DNA of 37,759 nt from a virus. Positions 32,101 through 37,759 of this stretch are shown here, piece by piece (positions within the stretch are counted from its first letter, which is position 1; every line of letters begins with the position of its first letter). Made by a program: the position numbers and the translations under genes. The notes below the pieces were generated by a model. It saw nothing but the letters and a program-made list of their open reading frames with translations, had not been told where the DNA came from and searched no databases. Where the stretch lies: positions 1-37,759 of the IMG/VR virus record IMGVR_UViG_3300046002_010079. One strand, 5' to 3'.

Positions 32101-32162
32101 ACAACTGCCTTATCGTTGATATAAATTGATAATTCTCTTGGGATTTCTTTTCTTGCTGCCAT
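29106..32162 (-). CDS. Tape measure protein, 1018 aa
   Basis: The longest tail gene has the features of a tape measure. There is an N-terminal coiled coil (ITRTNNEMKNLNKNSATYDS), hydrophobic glycine/alanine-rich segments (FIATPIGAAIAVLAGFAAGA at about 125-145; VVQAGINGALAITNIF and ISTVAAISKILSS near 850-890), and a very long charged helix at about 560-800 (KEAEARKTAADKKQSEQDKA). It sets tail length and enters the host envelope at ejection. At roughly 1.5 angstrom per residue the tail would be near 150 nm, which supports a siphovirus form. The start overlaps the preceding stop by one base. Confidence 0.9.
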   Translation of the reverse strand: MAARKEIPRELSIYINDKAVVNSMRGITSEITRTNNEMKNLNKNSATYDSDLKKLKGNLSELQTKQSAFKDEIYATDKATKDASGSMSKLYTGLISGDLQTAKEGLSGIKAELTGLVKTSLAFIATPIGAAIAVLAGFAAGAKAIFDFNQNLEKANETLRGFNVSAEEMSQVRSEIEATAETFSKEFNDIASKANSLSKTFGISMSEANDVIAKGLANGGAQNGEFLDSLGEYDEFFSKAGYSATEFADIINKGFDLGIYSDKLPDALKEADLSLREQTKAVRDALTNAFGGSFTDDILARVTTGEITTKTALERIAAKAKESGLTQQQQAQLTADIFRGAGEDAGGALKVLEAVGVSAQKEISASTKAQLELLEANEKLNKSQAELFEIEGFGSIWDGIKAKVTDAFASALTYLSEFKNNIQPLIDLVGVALVNAWIVLKLGVSNAFDVIGGVVKIVTDNIAFGFNFVKAIITGDFLGAIDLVKNYFINLGSTVGNIFGNIKNNIINAIQGVISNVAPLLKAIGLDVDFIQKKLEGLKSKDIVVKASGQAGTATTNPDNADTKTTEEELAKQKSIRDAARQKEAEARKTAADKKQSEQDKADKIEQDKIIALAKAKEGLAKAELAAFIANERTKLDSTKSLTPEIIAEETKRLDDIRFLKENALANERLSKVEAAQSDYDSDKINAETLAALKSTIDLEYLIAEQALDLEFQATTTGLKKTYEEEQKVVNAEQLLADNELALAEATTKEEANNLKRQQDYTVELAGYKKLLDDKVITEDKYNRFVAAAKIKQSDMDTMNRAAHLGQNLQAMGQVAGALGEMFGQSKALAVVQAGINGALAITNIFATTPKVDFGFSTYALIAASGISTVAAISKILSSKAPKTPKFFYGGDTGTTAHLGFDEYGPMTGIVHKNEYVIPETMTQSPRYANTIAWLEQERVGNTRKFATGGGTSPGAVPVGSQGYSLDNEMLYGAIANLNAILARGIKATALIGYAEAESIQTLNDERNVSAQGGILNE

Positions 32163-32536
32163 TATTTGAAATTTATTTTTGATGTTACTTCTGTCAACCT
32201 GATTTCTGATATTTCATCGGCAAGGGTTTCGAGAATTTTAGAAGATTCTATTGCTTTTGCAATTACACTTGTGGCCTGTAGTCGCATATTGATTCCGTTT
32301 GATTTTGTCCCTTCAAAACCATATTGTTGTTTGAAAATGTAGTGGGGAGCGCGAATAGTGATTCTTTGTAAACGGTTGTCACGAAATACGGCTCTGGAAC
32401 CTGCTTGTTTTAACGCTTCGCCTGTTTGGGATTCTGTAGTTTGTGAGATTGCACCACGAATGGCATTTCGCATTGCAGTTGTAGATTTTCCTGCAAGATT
32501 TTTTTCTAATTGGTATAAATCGACTGCTCCTATCAT
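32162..32536 (-). CDS. Tail-completion/HK97-gp10-like candidate, 124 aa
   Basis: I choose ATG 32536 (MIGAVDLYQLEKNLAGKST) over the frame start at 32605: late promoter (e) lies at 32548-32583, so a transcript from it begins only about 8 nt before 32536, and the site has a good A-rich leader. The protein is basic with an amphipathic N-terminal helix and strands around RITIRAPHYIFKQQYGFEGT, a pattern like gp10/neck proteins that close the tail. It is coupled to the tape measure start. Confidence 0.55.
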   Translation of the reverse strand: MIGAVDLYQLEKNLAGKSTTAMRNAIRGAISQTTESQTGEALKQAGSRAVFRDNRLQRITIRAPHYIFKQQYGFEGTKSNGINMRLQATSVIAKAIESSKILETLADEISEIRLTEVTSKINFK

Positions 32537-32547
32537 CTTTTTTTTAG

Positions 32548-32583
32548 TAAAAATAAGTTTGATTTTATGGTTATGATAGGACA
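32548..32583 (-). promoter_or_regulatory. Late promoter candidate (e), tape-measure unit
   Basis: TGTCCTAT (32583-32576) is followed after 20 nt by TATTTTTA (32555-32548). The upstream element is half of GGACAG-n7-CTGTCC on the minus strand. It lies between the stop of the gene at 32587 and the chosen start at 32536, which supports that start. Confidence 0.65.
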
Positions 32584-32586
32584 GAA

Positions 32587-33081
32587 TTAAACTGTCCAGT
32601 CCCATTTATCCGGTTCATAACAAAGCGGTTCGTGGTTCTTCAAGGTGTAGAGAATGTTCCATCCATACATATTGTCGAAAATAGGTCCTACTTTTTCCAT
32701 TCGGAATGTGGAAGGATCAAACTTGCCGAAAAGGAATGAAGTCCTGATTCCGTTTTGCTGCTTTAAATAGGAGGCAATGTCGAGTCCAATGTTTTCGAGC
32801 GTGTCGAGAACTTCTTCCTGCTTGCTGTAATTTTCGGGTTTTCCGGTGAAGTCCAATAATAGAAATGAAATGTTCCTGTCATTGAAAGTTGTGGTGTTGT
32901 TTCCGTTTGCGTTGAGTTGTGCGGAATGGCTTTCTAGCAACAATGCTGGAGTTTGTATGCCGCCGCGAAACAGTCCGTTGATTTCGTTCCAGTTGAAGCG
33001 ATAAAACCCAAGGAGTTGTTTGTGTGCTTCTTGGATTGCTTGGTGAAATGTCACAATATTAGTGTGGGTTGTGGTTCTCAT
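32587..33081 (-). CDS. Tail terminator / neck protein candidate, 164 aa
   Basis: The sequence has an alternating helix-strand pattern: HQAIQEAHKQLLGFYRFNWN, TPALLLESHSAQLNANGNNT, RNISFLLLDFTGKPENYSKQ and a helix (LDTLENIGLDIASYLKQQNG), ending WNILYTLKNHEPLCYEPDKW. The layout (short helix, strand, long helix, strands) resembles tail-terminator proteins and the place before the tape measure fits. It overlaps the preceding gene by 4 nt. The call is positional with weak structural support. Confidence 0.5.
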   Translation of the reverse strand: MRTTTHTNIVTFHQAIQEAHKQLLGFYRFNWNEINGLFRGGIQTPALLLESHSAQLNANGNNTTTFNDRNISFLLLDFTGKPENYSKQEEVLDTLENIGLDIASYLKQQNGIRTSFLFGKFDPSTFRMEKVGPIFDNMYGWNILYTLKNHEPLCYEPDKWDWTV

Positions 33082-33854
33082 TGTTTTTGTTTTGATGCGT
33101 TGATAATGTCTTCTTCGAACTGCTCTAAAAAAGCGTAAATGTTTACGCGCTCGATAATTTCTAATTTTGACAAATCGCCTTTGGCCATTGCTAGAATGAC
33201 TTTGCCAAAGCCATATTTCTTTTTGGGTGTTCCGGATCCGTGAACTGTTTTTGGAAATACTTTTGGGAATCGCTTTTCAATTGCTTTTTTGCATCCAAAA
33301 TAAGCGATTTCCATTGCTAACAATTTACGTAAAGGAACTTTGGAAAATGGTTTTGCTTTGTCGTGGAGTTCGTTTTTGTCGAAAACGGTACGGGTTTTTG
33401 TCTTGGTGTATAAAACCGCCGCCAAATAATGCAAGTATTCGACATTCTTGGTTTCGCGCCATTTGATGTGCAAATCATCGGCCACGGCGAATTCCTTTGC
33501 CGTGAGATTAGCGAGACGATCTTGTGGAGCGAAAAACAGTTTTGATTTTAGATTGTTGATTAACGATTTTTGATTTTTGATTTTTAAAAATGGGGGGAAG
33601 GATGTCCGGTCTATTTTAGAATAAATGAAATTATAGTTTTCGCGGAGTTCTGACATTGGTACGTTCCAAAGCACGATTCTTATTTTTGCTTTTTCGATAA
33701 ATTGCCACCATTTTACATCAAGGAGAATGTAGAGAATTTGCAAATCGAAAACTGCACCAGGAGAAGTGGTGTAGAATAATTTTGAGATTCGTTCCAATTG
33801 TATAATTGAAAGTTCGTTCCAAGATTTCGGCAAAGTGATGTTGATGGTTTTCAT
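33078..33854 (-). CDS. Tail-assembly protein candidate, 258 aa
   Basis: No family recognised with certainty. The N-terminus (INITLPKSWNELSIIQLERI) and C-terminal helices (KVILAMAKGDLSKLEIIERV, NIYAFLEQFEEDIINAS) are reminiscent of tail-assembly chaperones, which are short-lived factors for the tape measure. The middle is basic (AKPFSKVPLRKLLAMEIAYF). It overlaps both neighbours by 4 nt (ATGA). I see no frameshift site that would make a chaperone fusion. Confidence 0.45.
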   Translation of the reverse strand: MKTINITLPKSWNELSIIQLERISKLFYTTSPGAVFDLQILYILLDVKWWQFIEKAKIRIVLWNVPMSELRENYNFIYSKIDRTSFPPFLKIKNQKSLINNLKSKLFFAPQDRLANLTAKEFAVADDLHIKWRETKNVEYLHYLAAVLYTKTKTRTVFDKNELHDKAKPFSKVPLRKLLAMEIAYFGCKKAIEKRFPKVFPKTVHGSGTPKKKYGFGKVILAMAKGDLSKLEIIERVNIYAFLEQFEEDIINASKQKQ

Positions 33855-34021
33855 TCGAATTGATTTTCAGTTTCACGAACAATTTCTTTTTCTAGTTTTA
33901 GTATTTCGGCTTCGAGTTTTCCGAATTCGGTGAAGGTGGATTCGTTTACTTCGGAGAGCATTTCTATGTTGGCGAAAAGGCGTGCTTTTCGGAGTTTCAG
34001 GGTTCTGAGTTTTGCTTCCAT
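33851..34021 (-). CDS. Small coiled-coil protein, 56 aa
   Basis: ATG 34021 overlaps the stop of the spanin candidate by one base (TAATG); the frame extends a few codons further but only with GTG/TTG. The whole protein is one charged helix (LRTLKLRKARLFANIEMLSE, FGKLEAEILKLEKEIVRETE). It overlaps the next gene by 4 nt. Function unknown. Confidence 0.6.
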   Translation of the reverse strand: MEAKLRTLKLRKARLFANIEMLSEVNESTFTEFGKLEAEILKLEKEIVRETENQFE

Positions 34022-34605
34022 TATATCCACCAAATTCCGTTAAACCATCCTATTATTTTTGTTTTGTTTTTCCAAGCTATTCCGATAATTCCGATCGGAA
34101 TTATGAGCCACAATAAGTTCCAAAGGCTCCACGCTGTACGATTTACTTTTATTTCTTCGGAGGCTTTTTTTGCCTCTGATTTGCTATTGGATTCCGATAA
34201 TTCCAATAATTCCGATTTATAGATTTCATCGGATTTTTTGGAATTGTCAGTTTTGGTGTTGTTTTGCTGAGTAGTTTCTTCAGTAGTTTTTTTGGAATTA
34301 TTTAGATCTGTTTTTGTACCATCAGGTTCCGTTATTGATGCGGGTTTTGATGGGTCAATTGGTTCGTAAGTAGTTTTTTTCGTGACCGTTTTGTTTTTGT
34401 CATCGATGGTAGTATTCTCGGTTTTCTTGACGTTTGTATCTTCGGTTTTGGCCGTGACCGCCTCTGCCTTGGTTTCTATTTTGACTTCTTCTTTGGTTTT
34501 AGTTTTGTCGATTTTTTTAGCTCCACAGGAATAAACTAGAAACAACAATGACAACAGTAATGCTGTTATCAAAATTTTGAATACTGAGTTGAGATTGATT
34601 TTCAT
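34021..34605 (-). CDS. Unimolecular spanin candidate (lipoprotein with C-terminal membrane anchor), 194 aa
   Basis: The protein begins MKINLNSVFKILITALLLSL and has a lipobox ending in cysteine 27 (LFLVYSC), so the N-terminus should be lipid-anchored in the outer membrane. A long lysine/threonine/serine/glutamate-rich linker follows. A membrane segment lies near the end (WNLLWLIIPIGIIGIAW, about 160-178) with a short basic/aromatic tail, giving an inner-membrane anchor. A lipoprotein tied to both membranes is the layout of one-component spanins (phage T1 gp11 type), which fuse the membranes in the last lysis step. I choose ATG 34605, one base after the amidase stop; the adjacent amidase and holin support the role. 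Confidence 0.7.
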   Translation of the reverse strand: MKINLNSVFKILITALLLSLLFLVYSCGAKKIDKTKTKEEVKIETKAEAVTAKTEDTNVKKTENTTIDDKNKTVTKKTTYEPIDPSKPASITEPDGTKTDLNNSKKTTEETTQQNNTKTDNSKKSDEIYKSELLELSESNSKSEAKKASEEIKVNRTAWSLWNLLWLIIPIGIIGIAWKNKTKIIGWFNGIWWI

Positions 34606-34606
34606 A

Positions 34607-35152
34607 TTATATAAGTTTTTCATAACGTTCAATTATTTCGGCAATTTTATATGCCAATGACATTTTGTTTTGTTGGTATTTTTGCAAATCGTCCGGGTTG
34701 GAAATGAAACAAATTTCCAATAATGCAACCGTTCCTTGTTCGCGCATCAATCCAAGGCTTCCACGGTGGCTTTTGGATTCTGAAATTACACCACGGTTTT
34801 TGATTCCAAGGATCAATGCATTGGCTTCGACAAGTTCTTTGGCGAAAGCCTTGTCCAAACGGTCCGCATCATTGCCAATTAAAGCCGTGGTTCCGGTTGC
34901 TCTTGAAGATGCTGCTGCATCGAAGTGGAATTCCAAAACCACAGAACCGTTTCCTGTCTTGATTCTTTCGAGATAAGTGCCAAGCCTTTCATCGTCTTTG
35001 TCTGTAATGACTTGGATTTTTTTTGCCAGCAACAAAGCCACGACCAAGTTTCTGAACTCTACAGCCAAGTCGGCTTCGTGGTAACCATTCCCGATTGCTC
35101 CGGGGTCTTTCTTGATTCCTTTTGGGTTGTGGCCTGCTGAAAGAAAAATCAT
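34607..35152 (-). CDS. Endolysin, N-acetylmuramoyl-L-alanine amidase (Amidase_3 type), 181 aa
   Basis: The zinc amidase pattern is complete: H8 (LSAGHNPKG), E26 (GYHEADLA), H76 (LEFHFDAA) and catalytic E146 (ALLEICFIS). It should cut the amide bond between muramic acid and L-alanine in peptidoglycan. There is no signal peptide, so export must be through the holin encoded immediately upstream (2 bp gap). Length is usual for a single-domain enzyme; there is no separate wall-binding domain. Confidence 0.9.
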   Translation of the reverse strand: MIFLSAGHNPKGIKKDPGAIGNGYHEADLAVEFRNLVVALLLAKKIQVITDKDDERLGTYLERIKTGNGSVVLEFHFDAAASSRATGTTALIGNDADRLDKAFAKELVEANALILGIKNRGVISESKSHRGSLGLMREQGTVALLEICFISNPDDLQKYQQNKMSLAYKIAEIIERYEKLI

Positions 35153-35154
35153 AA

Positions 35155-35682
35155 TTATTTATTTTTATCAGTGTCGAATAATTCGTTCAGGTCTCCGTTT
35201 TTCTCGAAGTTGTATATTTTGTCCATAATAAATGCCGGCGGGAATTGTTTGTTCGAGAGGATGTAAATATTTTTCAACACCTTGGAAACTGGATATAAAA
35301 GCGTTAGGACTTGTATTAATATCTTGAAGCTTTCGCCCACAAAATTGTTTCCGGCGGTAAGGCGAAGCATTTCTAGCATTGCATAAACCACAATCAGGAC
35401 TACCCACATCAGGATATTTTTCTTGAACAATTCCACCCAGTTGAAGGTCCCCATCTTGTTGTGAAATATGGCACCCACGACCATATTTACTACTAAACAA
35501 ATTAGGATAAATGACGAAAATTGCTGGTTGGTCTTGAACCAAAAATTTAATCCGTCGAGCAAATAAGCGATTGGAGCGAATGTGGCGATCACCTGAAAAA
35601 AATAATTTAGTTTGTCCGTGAATGATGGGCGGGAATCAACCAGGAGAATGATGCGGCAAAAGGTTTCTTTGATGTAGTTCAT
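35155..35682 (-). CDS. Holin, four membrane segments, 175 aa
   Basis: Hydrophobic segments lie at about residues 28-48 (FFQVIATFAPIAYLLDGLNF), 56-73 (SFILICLVVNMVVGAIF), 88-108 (NILMWVVLIVVYAMLEMLRL) and 117-136 (FKILIQVLTLLYPVSKVLKN), followed by a charged cytoplasmic tail (NFEKNGDLNELFDTDKNK). The size and layout resemble the Phage_holin_4 group. It sits between tail fibre and endolysin, and would open the inner membrane at a set time. Confidence 0.8.
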   Translation of the reverse strand: MNYIKETFCRIILLVDSRPSFTDKLNYFFQVIATFAPIAYLLDGLNFWFKTNQQFSSFILICLVVNMVVGAIFHNKMGTFNWVELFKKNILMWVVLIVVYAMLEMLRLTAGNNFVGESFKILIQVLTLLYPVSKVLKNIYILSNKQFPPAFIMDKIYNFEKNGDLNELFDTDKNK

Positions 35683-35742
35683 TGTTATTGTTTAAGATGT
35701 TGACGGATAAGGATTGGGACTATTGACATGGTTATTTGTTTA

Positions 35743-37759
35743 TTAAAAAATTCTCAACACTAAATATCCAACAACGGGACTAATAGAATTGTCTATACTA
35801 ACATAAAATCCGTCACTTTCTATAATTGAATTATGAATTGTTGCATTAGTTGTTTTTTCAATTACTTCAATATTTTTTCCAATTAAATAGGTTGGAATTG
35901 TTATTTTATCGAAACTAACTACTTGATGATAATCTAACATTAGTATCCAATCCGTTCCGTCTTTATAAAGAGAAACAGCAGTAGTATTAGGATTAATATT
36001 TGGATTGAAATAATGTCTAAAAGCAACACCTTCATACATTTGATTAGCCGCTATTTTCCCACCTACATTTACTTTTAAATCTACCATTCTGGGATACATT
36101 TTTTTAGTGGAACTTGTGGAAAAAGCATTTGTTAACATTGAATTTCTAACTCCCAATTTACTCAATCCCCTTATTGGCGAATATCCAAAAGCAAAACCGA
36201 CTATTTTTTCGCTTGTTGTGGTGTTCGATGTATAATCAATGAATCTGTAAGGTGGTTTGTTTGCCGTTTTATAATTAGCAGAATTTAATAAAATGCCGTC
36301 TGTTGTTCCCGTAATTTCTTCTACTCTGTCATAATTCCAAGTTTTCGTAGTACCAACAAATGAGGAAGAATCAGGTATTAATCTAAATATTTTTACATTC
36401 GTTCCCGTTAACACTTCCTGTTGGATAAATCCTAAATAACTTAATGCTATTTCTTTGTAATTTCTAAAATATTGATAAATAGTACACGCCCCATTCTCTG
36501 CGAACTTGTAAACTATGCTTAATCTACTGCTTTTGGCAATAGAACTATTATTAAATATTGAAACTTTGTTTGTTTTTACGTATTCCAAAATAGATGGTAA
36601 ATCCGCTATGTCGTAATTATCTCTTACTTCTAAACTATTACATAAATACATTCCGTCAGCGGTTATCTTAACACCGTCTATAAAAACAAGTTTCTCCTGA
36701 TTTTGAAGAACACTTTCAAGTTGATAAAGTGATTGAGTCGTTGTAGCAACCGAAGTCGTATTAGTTGCTCCTAAAAAATGTGACAAAGTTCCGTTTATTG
36801 ATTCTTTAAAACTCCACAAATCACCAACCCCTGTATTATCAGATAAAAACACAAGGTTATTAGCATCTAAAATTTGAATTAAATAAAATTTTGTAGATAC
36901 TGAATCATTCCAAACTGAGCCTATATCAGCACTTGTTTTTCCGTGTGCCGACAATGTTACCTTTAATCCAAAATTAGGCCCGTGATTTGCTCCCATATAA
37001 GTACCGTTGTAGCTTGGAGGCGCAGCATTTTCCGATGATGTATGCACAACATTAGAAGTTGATATAGTTGTTTCTATTGCTGAGTTAAGAGTTGTATTTG
37101 GAATAACATAAACATTGCTAAATTCAGACGGGTTATTATTATTAACCGGGTTGTTTACAGATATTAAAAATACTTGAATTAAATCTTTTGCATCATCCCA
37201 ATAACTACGAATGTATAATAAATTACCTGTTTTTTTTACAACTAACTTATTTTTATTAAAAGATAAAGTATCTACTTCAGATTTTGAATAAGTTTCTGTT
37301 TTTGCATAAACTTCAATATCAGCATTACGAATAGGTTTATCATCAACGCTTATTGCTTTTAATAAAAAAGGCTGATATGGCAAAAGCACTGCCCCCTCAT
37401 TAATCATTAACAAATCTTTTTGCGTAAATTCAGAAGTAAACGTGATACTCATTCTGATATAAGCGCAATTTGATGGTGTGATAAAAGACGTACCCCCAAC
37501 CGAACTTATAAAAACTTTTGCAGAAGTGTAAAAAAAAGTGTTGCCTTGATAATTTAGATTTGTTTTAGAGTAATTTACACTTGGTTTAACTGCAATAAAA
37601 TCCGTTCTGCTCGATGGAGCATAAGTAGTGGCCACACCTGCATTATCTATATAAGAACCCTGTATAGTGGTTGTTTTATCGAATAGATTAACACTTGTGG
37701 ATAGTACAGATGATTTTAAAACATTTAATAAATCTGACTCTGACTTCAAATAAGAATCC
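35743..37759 (-). CDS. Tail fibre / receptor-binding protein, C-terminal part (open at right edge)
   Basis: The frame ends at 35743 and is open at the right edge; an internal TTG at 37749 is not a true start. It begins with the third NLFDKTTTIQGSY module (ending about 37300), then a linker with a short coiled coil (ETYSKSEVDTLSF), and a ~470-residue C-terminal region with no module repeats (NGTYMGANHGPNFGLKVTLS; DGVKITADGMYLCNSLEVRD; YRFIDYTSNTTTSEKIVGFA). With the missing 55 nt it fuses in frame to the protein at 1-1435. No lyase or hydrolase motif could be assigned to the C-terminal region, which is probably the receptor-binding tip. It precedes the holin gene by 60 bp. Confidence 0.75.
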   Translation of the reverse strand, partial: DSYLKSESDLLNVLKSSVLSTSVNLFDKTTTIQGSYIDNAGVATTYAPSSRTDFIAVKPSVNYSKTNLNYQGNTFFYTSAKVFISSVGGTSFITPSNCAYIRMSITFTSEFTQKDLLMINEGAVLLPYQPFLLKAISVDDKPIRNADIEVYAKTETYSKSEVDTLSFNKNKLVVKKTGNLLYIRSYWDDAKDLIQVFLISVNNPVNNNNPSEFSNVYVIPNTTLNSAIETTISTSNVVHTSSENAAPPSYNGTYMGANHGPNFGLKVTLSAHGKTSADIGSVWNDSVSTKFYLIQILDANNLVFLSDNTGVGDLWSFKESINGTLSHFLGATNTTSVATTTQSLYQLESVLQNQEKLVFIDGVKITADGMYLCNSLEVRDNYDIADLPSILEYVKTNKVSIFNNSSIAKSSRLSIVYKFAENGACTIYQYFRNYKEIALSYLGFIQQEVLTGTNVKIFRLIPDSSSFVGTTKTWNYDRVEEITGTTDGILLNSANYKTANKPPYRFIDYTSNTTTSEKIVGFAFGYSPIRGLSKLGVRNSMLTNAFSTSSTKKMYPRMVDLKVNVGGKIAANQMYEGVAFRHYFNPNINPNTTAVSLYKDGTDWILMLDYHQVVSFDKITIPTYLIGKNIEVIEKTTNATIHNSIIESDGFYVSIDNSISPVVGYLVLRIF

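Noticed and set aside
33078-34021. Programmed frameshift between tail-assembly genes
   Set aside because: No slippery heptamer at the overlap and the two products look unrelated; the 4-nt ATGA overlap is ordinary coupling.
35685-35729. 14-codon frame MSIVPILIRQHLKQ between tail fibre and holin
   Set aside because: Short, no partner or conservation visible; could be a chance leader frame before the holin start.
1-37759. tRNA or rRNA genes
   Set aside because: No cloverleaf or rRNA-like stretch was seen in any intergenic region.

Overview
This window reads as an essentially complete temperate, long-tailed (siphovirus-like) phage genome from a Bacteroidota host, most likely Flavobacterium or a close relative. 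The case rests on four things. It is AT-rich. It carries a full set of head, tail, packaging and lysis genes. It has -7 promoter boxes of the Bacteroidota type (TAnnTTTG). Its protein families (DnaA-domain-IV-like protein, DUF7220-like membrane protein, NWVLTGRG-type repressor) are familiar from phages of that phylum. Almost every gene is on the minus strand; only the repressor, a tiny gene behind it and one integrase are on the plus strand.

The two window ends belong together. A minus-strand tail-fibre reading frame runs off the left edge and another is open at the right edge. Bases 1-109 are identical to 466-574 and bases 37641-37759 are identical to 292-410. Inserting the 55 bases found between those two segments in the internal copy (411-465) joins both halves in frame, restores an exact 465-nt module period, and closes a circle of about 37,814 bp with a tail-fibre protein of about 1168 residues.

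Layout, in the direction of transcription. (1) Switch region, 23.2-25.7 kb: plus-strand repressor and integrase, and a divergent early promoter with phased operator-like repeats. (2) Early operon, 23772 down to a terminator at 16890-16924: small regulators, DnaA-like protein, a 1079-residue primase-helicase, ParB-fold protein, a small protein with an SSB-like tip. (3) DNA-modification and recombination block, 16813 to 13824: C5-cytosine methyltransferase, Mom-like protein, a second Xer-like recombinase. (4) An origin-like region with iterated GGGAACT repeats at 13446-13667 and a small gene downstream. (5) Head genes, 12807 to 9069: protease/scaffold, major capsid and accessory structural genes. 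(6) A moron-like island, 8967 to 7234: a BRCT protein, a structured leader RNA, a small gene and an antirepressor-like protein. (7) Packaging, 7139 to 4357. (8) Portal and adaptor, then through the circle junction the tail fibre, holin, amidase, a one-component spanin candidate and tail-assembly genes down to 32587. (9) Tape measure unit 32536 to 28765 and tail-tip unit 28673 to 25723.

The most notable regulatory observation is a five-copy element, TGTCCTAT - 20 nt - (n)AnnTT(T/A)(G/A), which stands at the head of five late transcription units at exactly constant spacing. This looks like a phage-specific late promoter in which TGTCCTAT replaces the host -33 element. Other points worth attention are the structured RNA at 8102-8232 with mutually exclusive pairings, the modular tail fibre with a 283-nt perfect repeat, the Mom/Dcm pair flanked by cassette-like repeats, and SSB-like DDLPY tails on two replication proteins. 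All function calls come from reading the sequence; no database search was possible.
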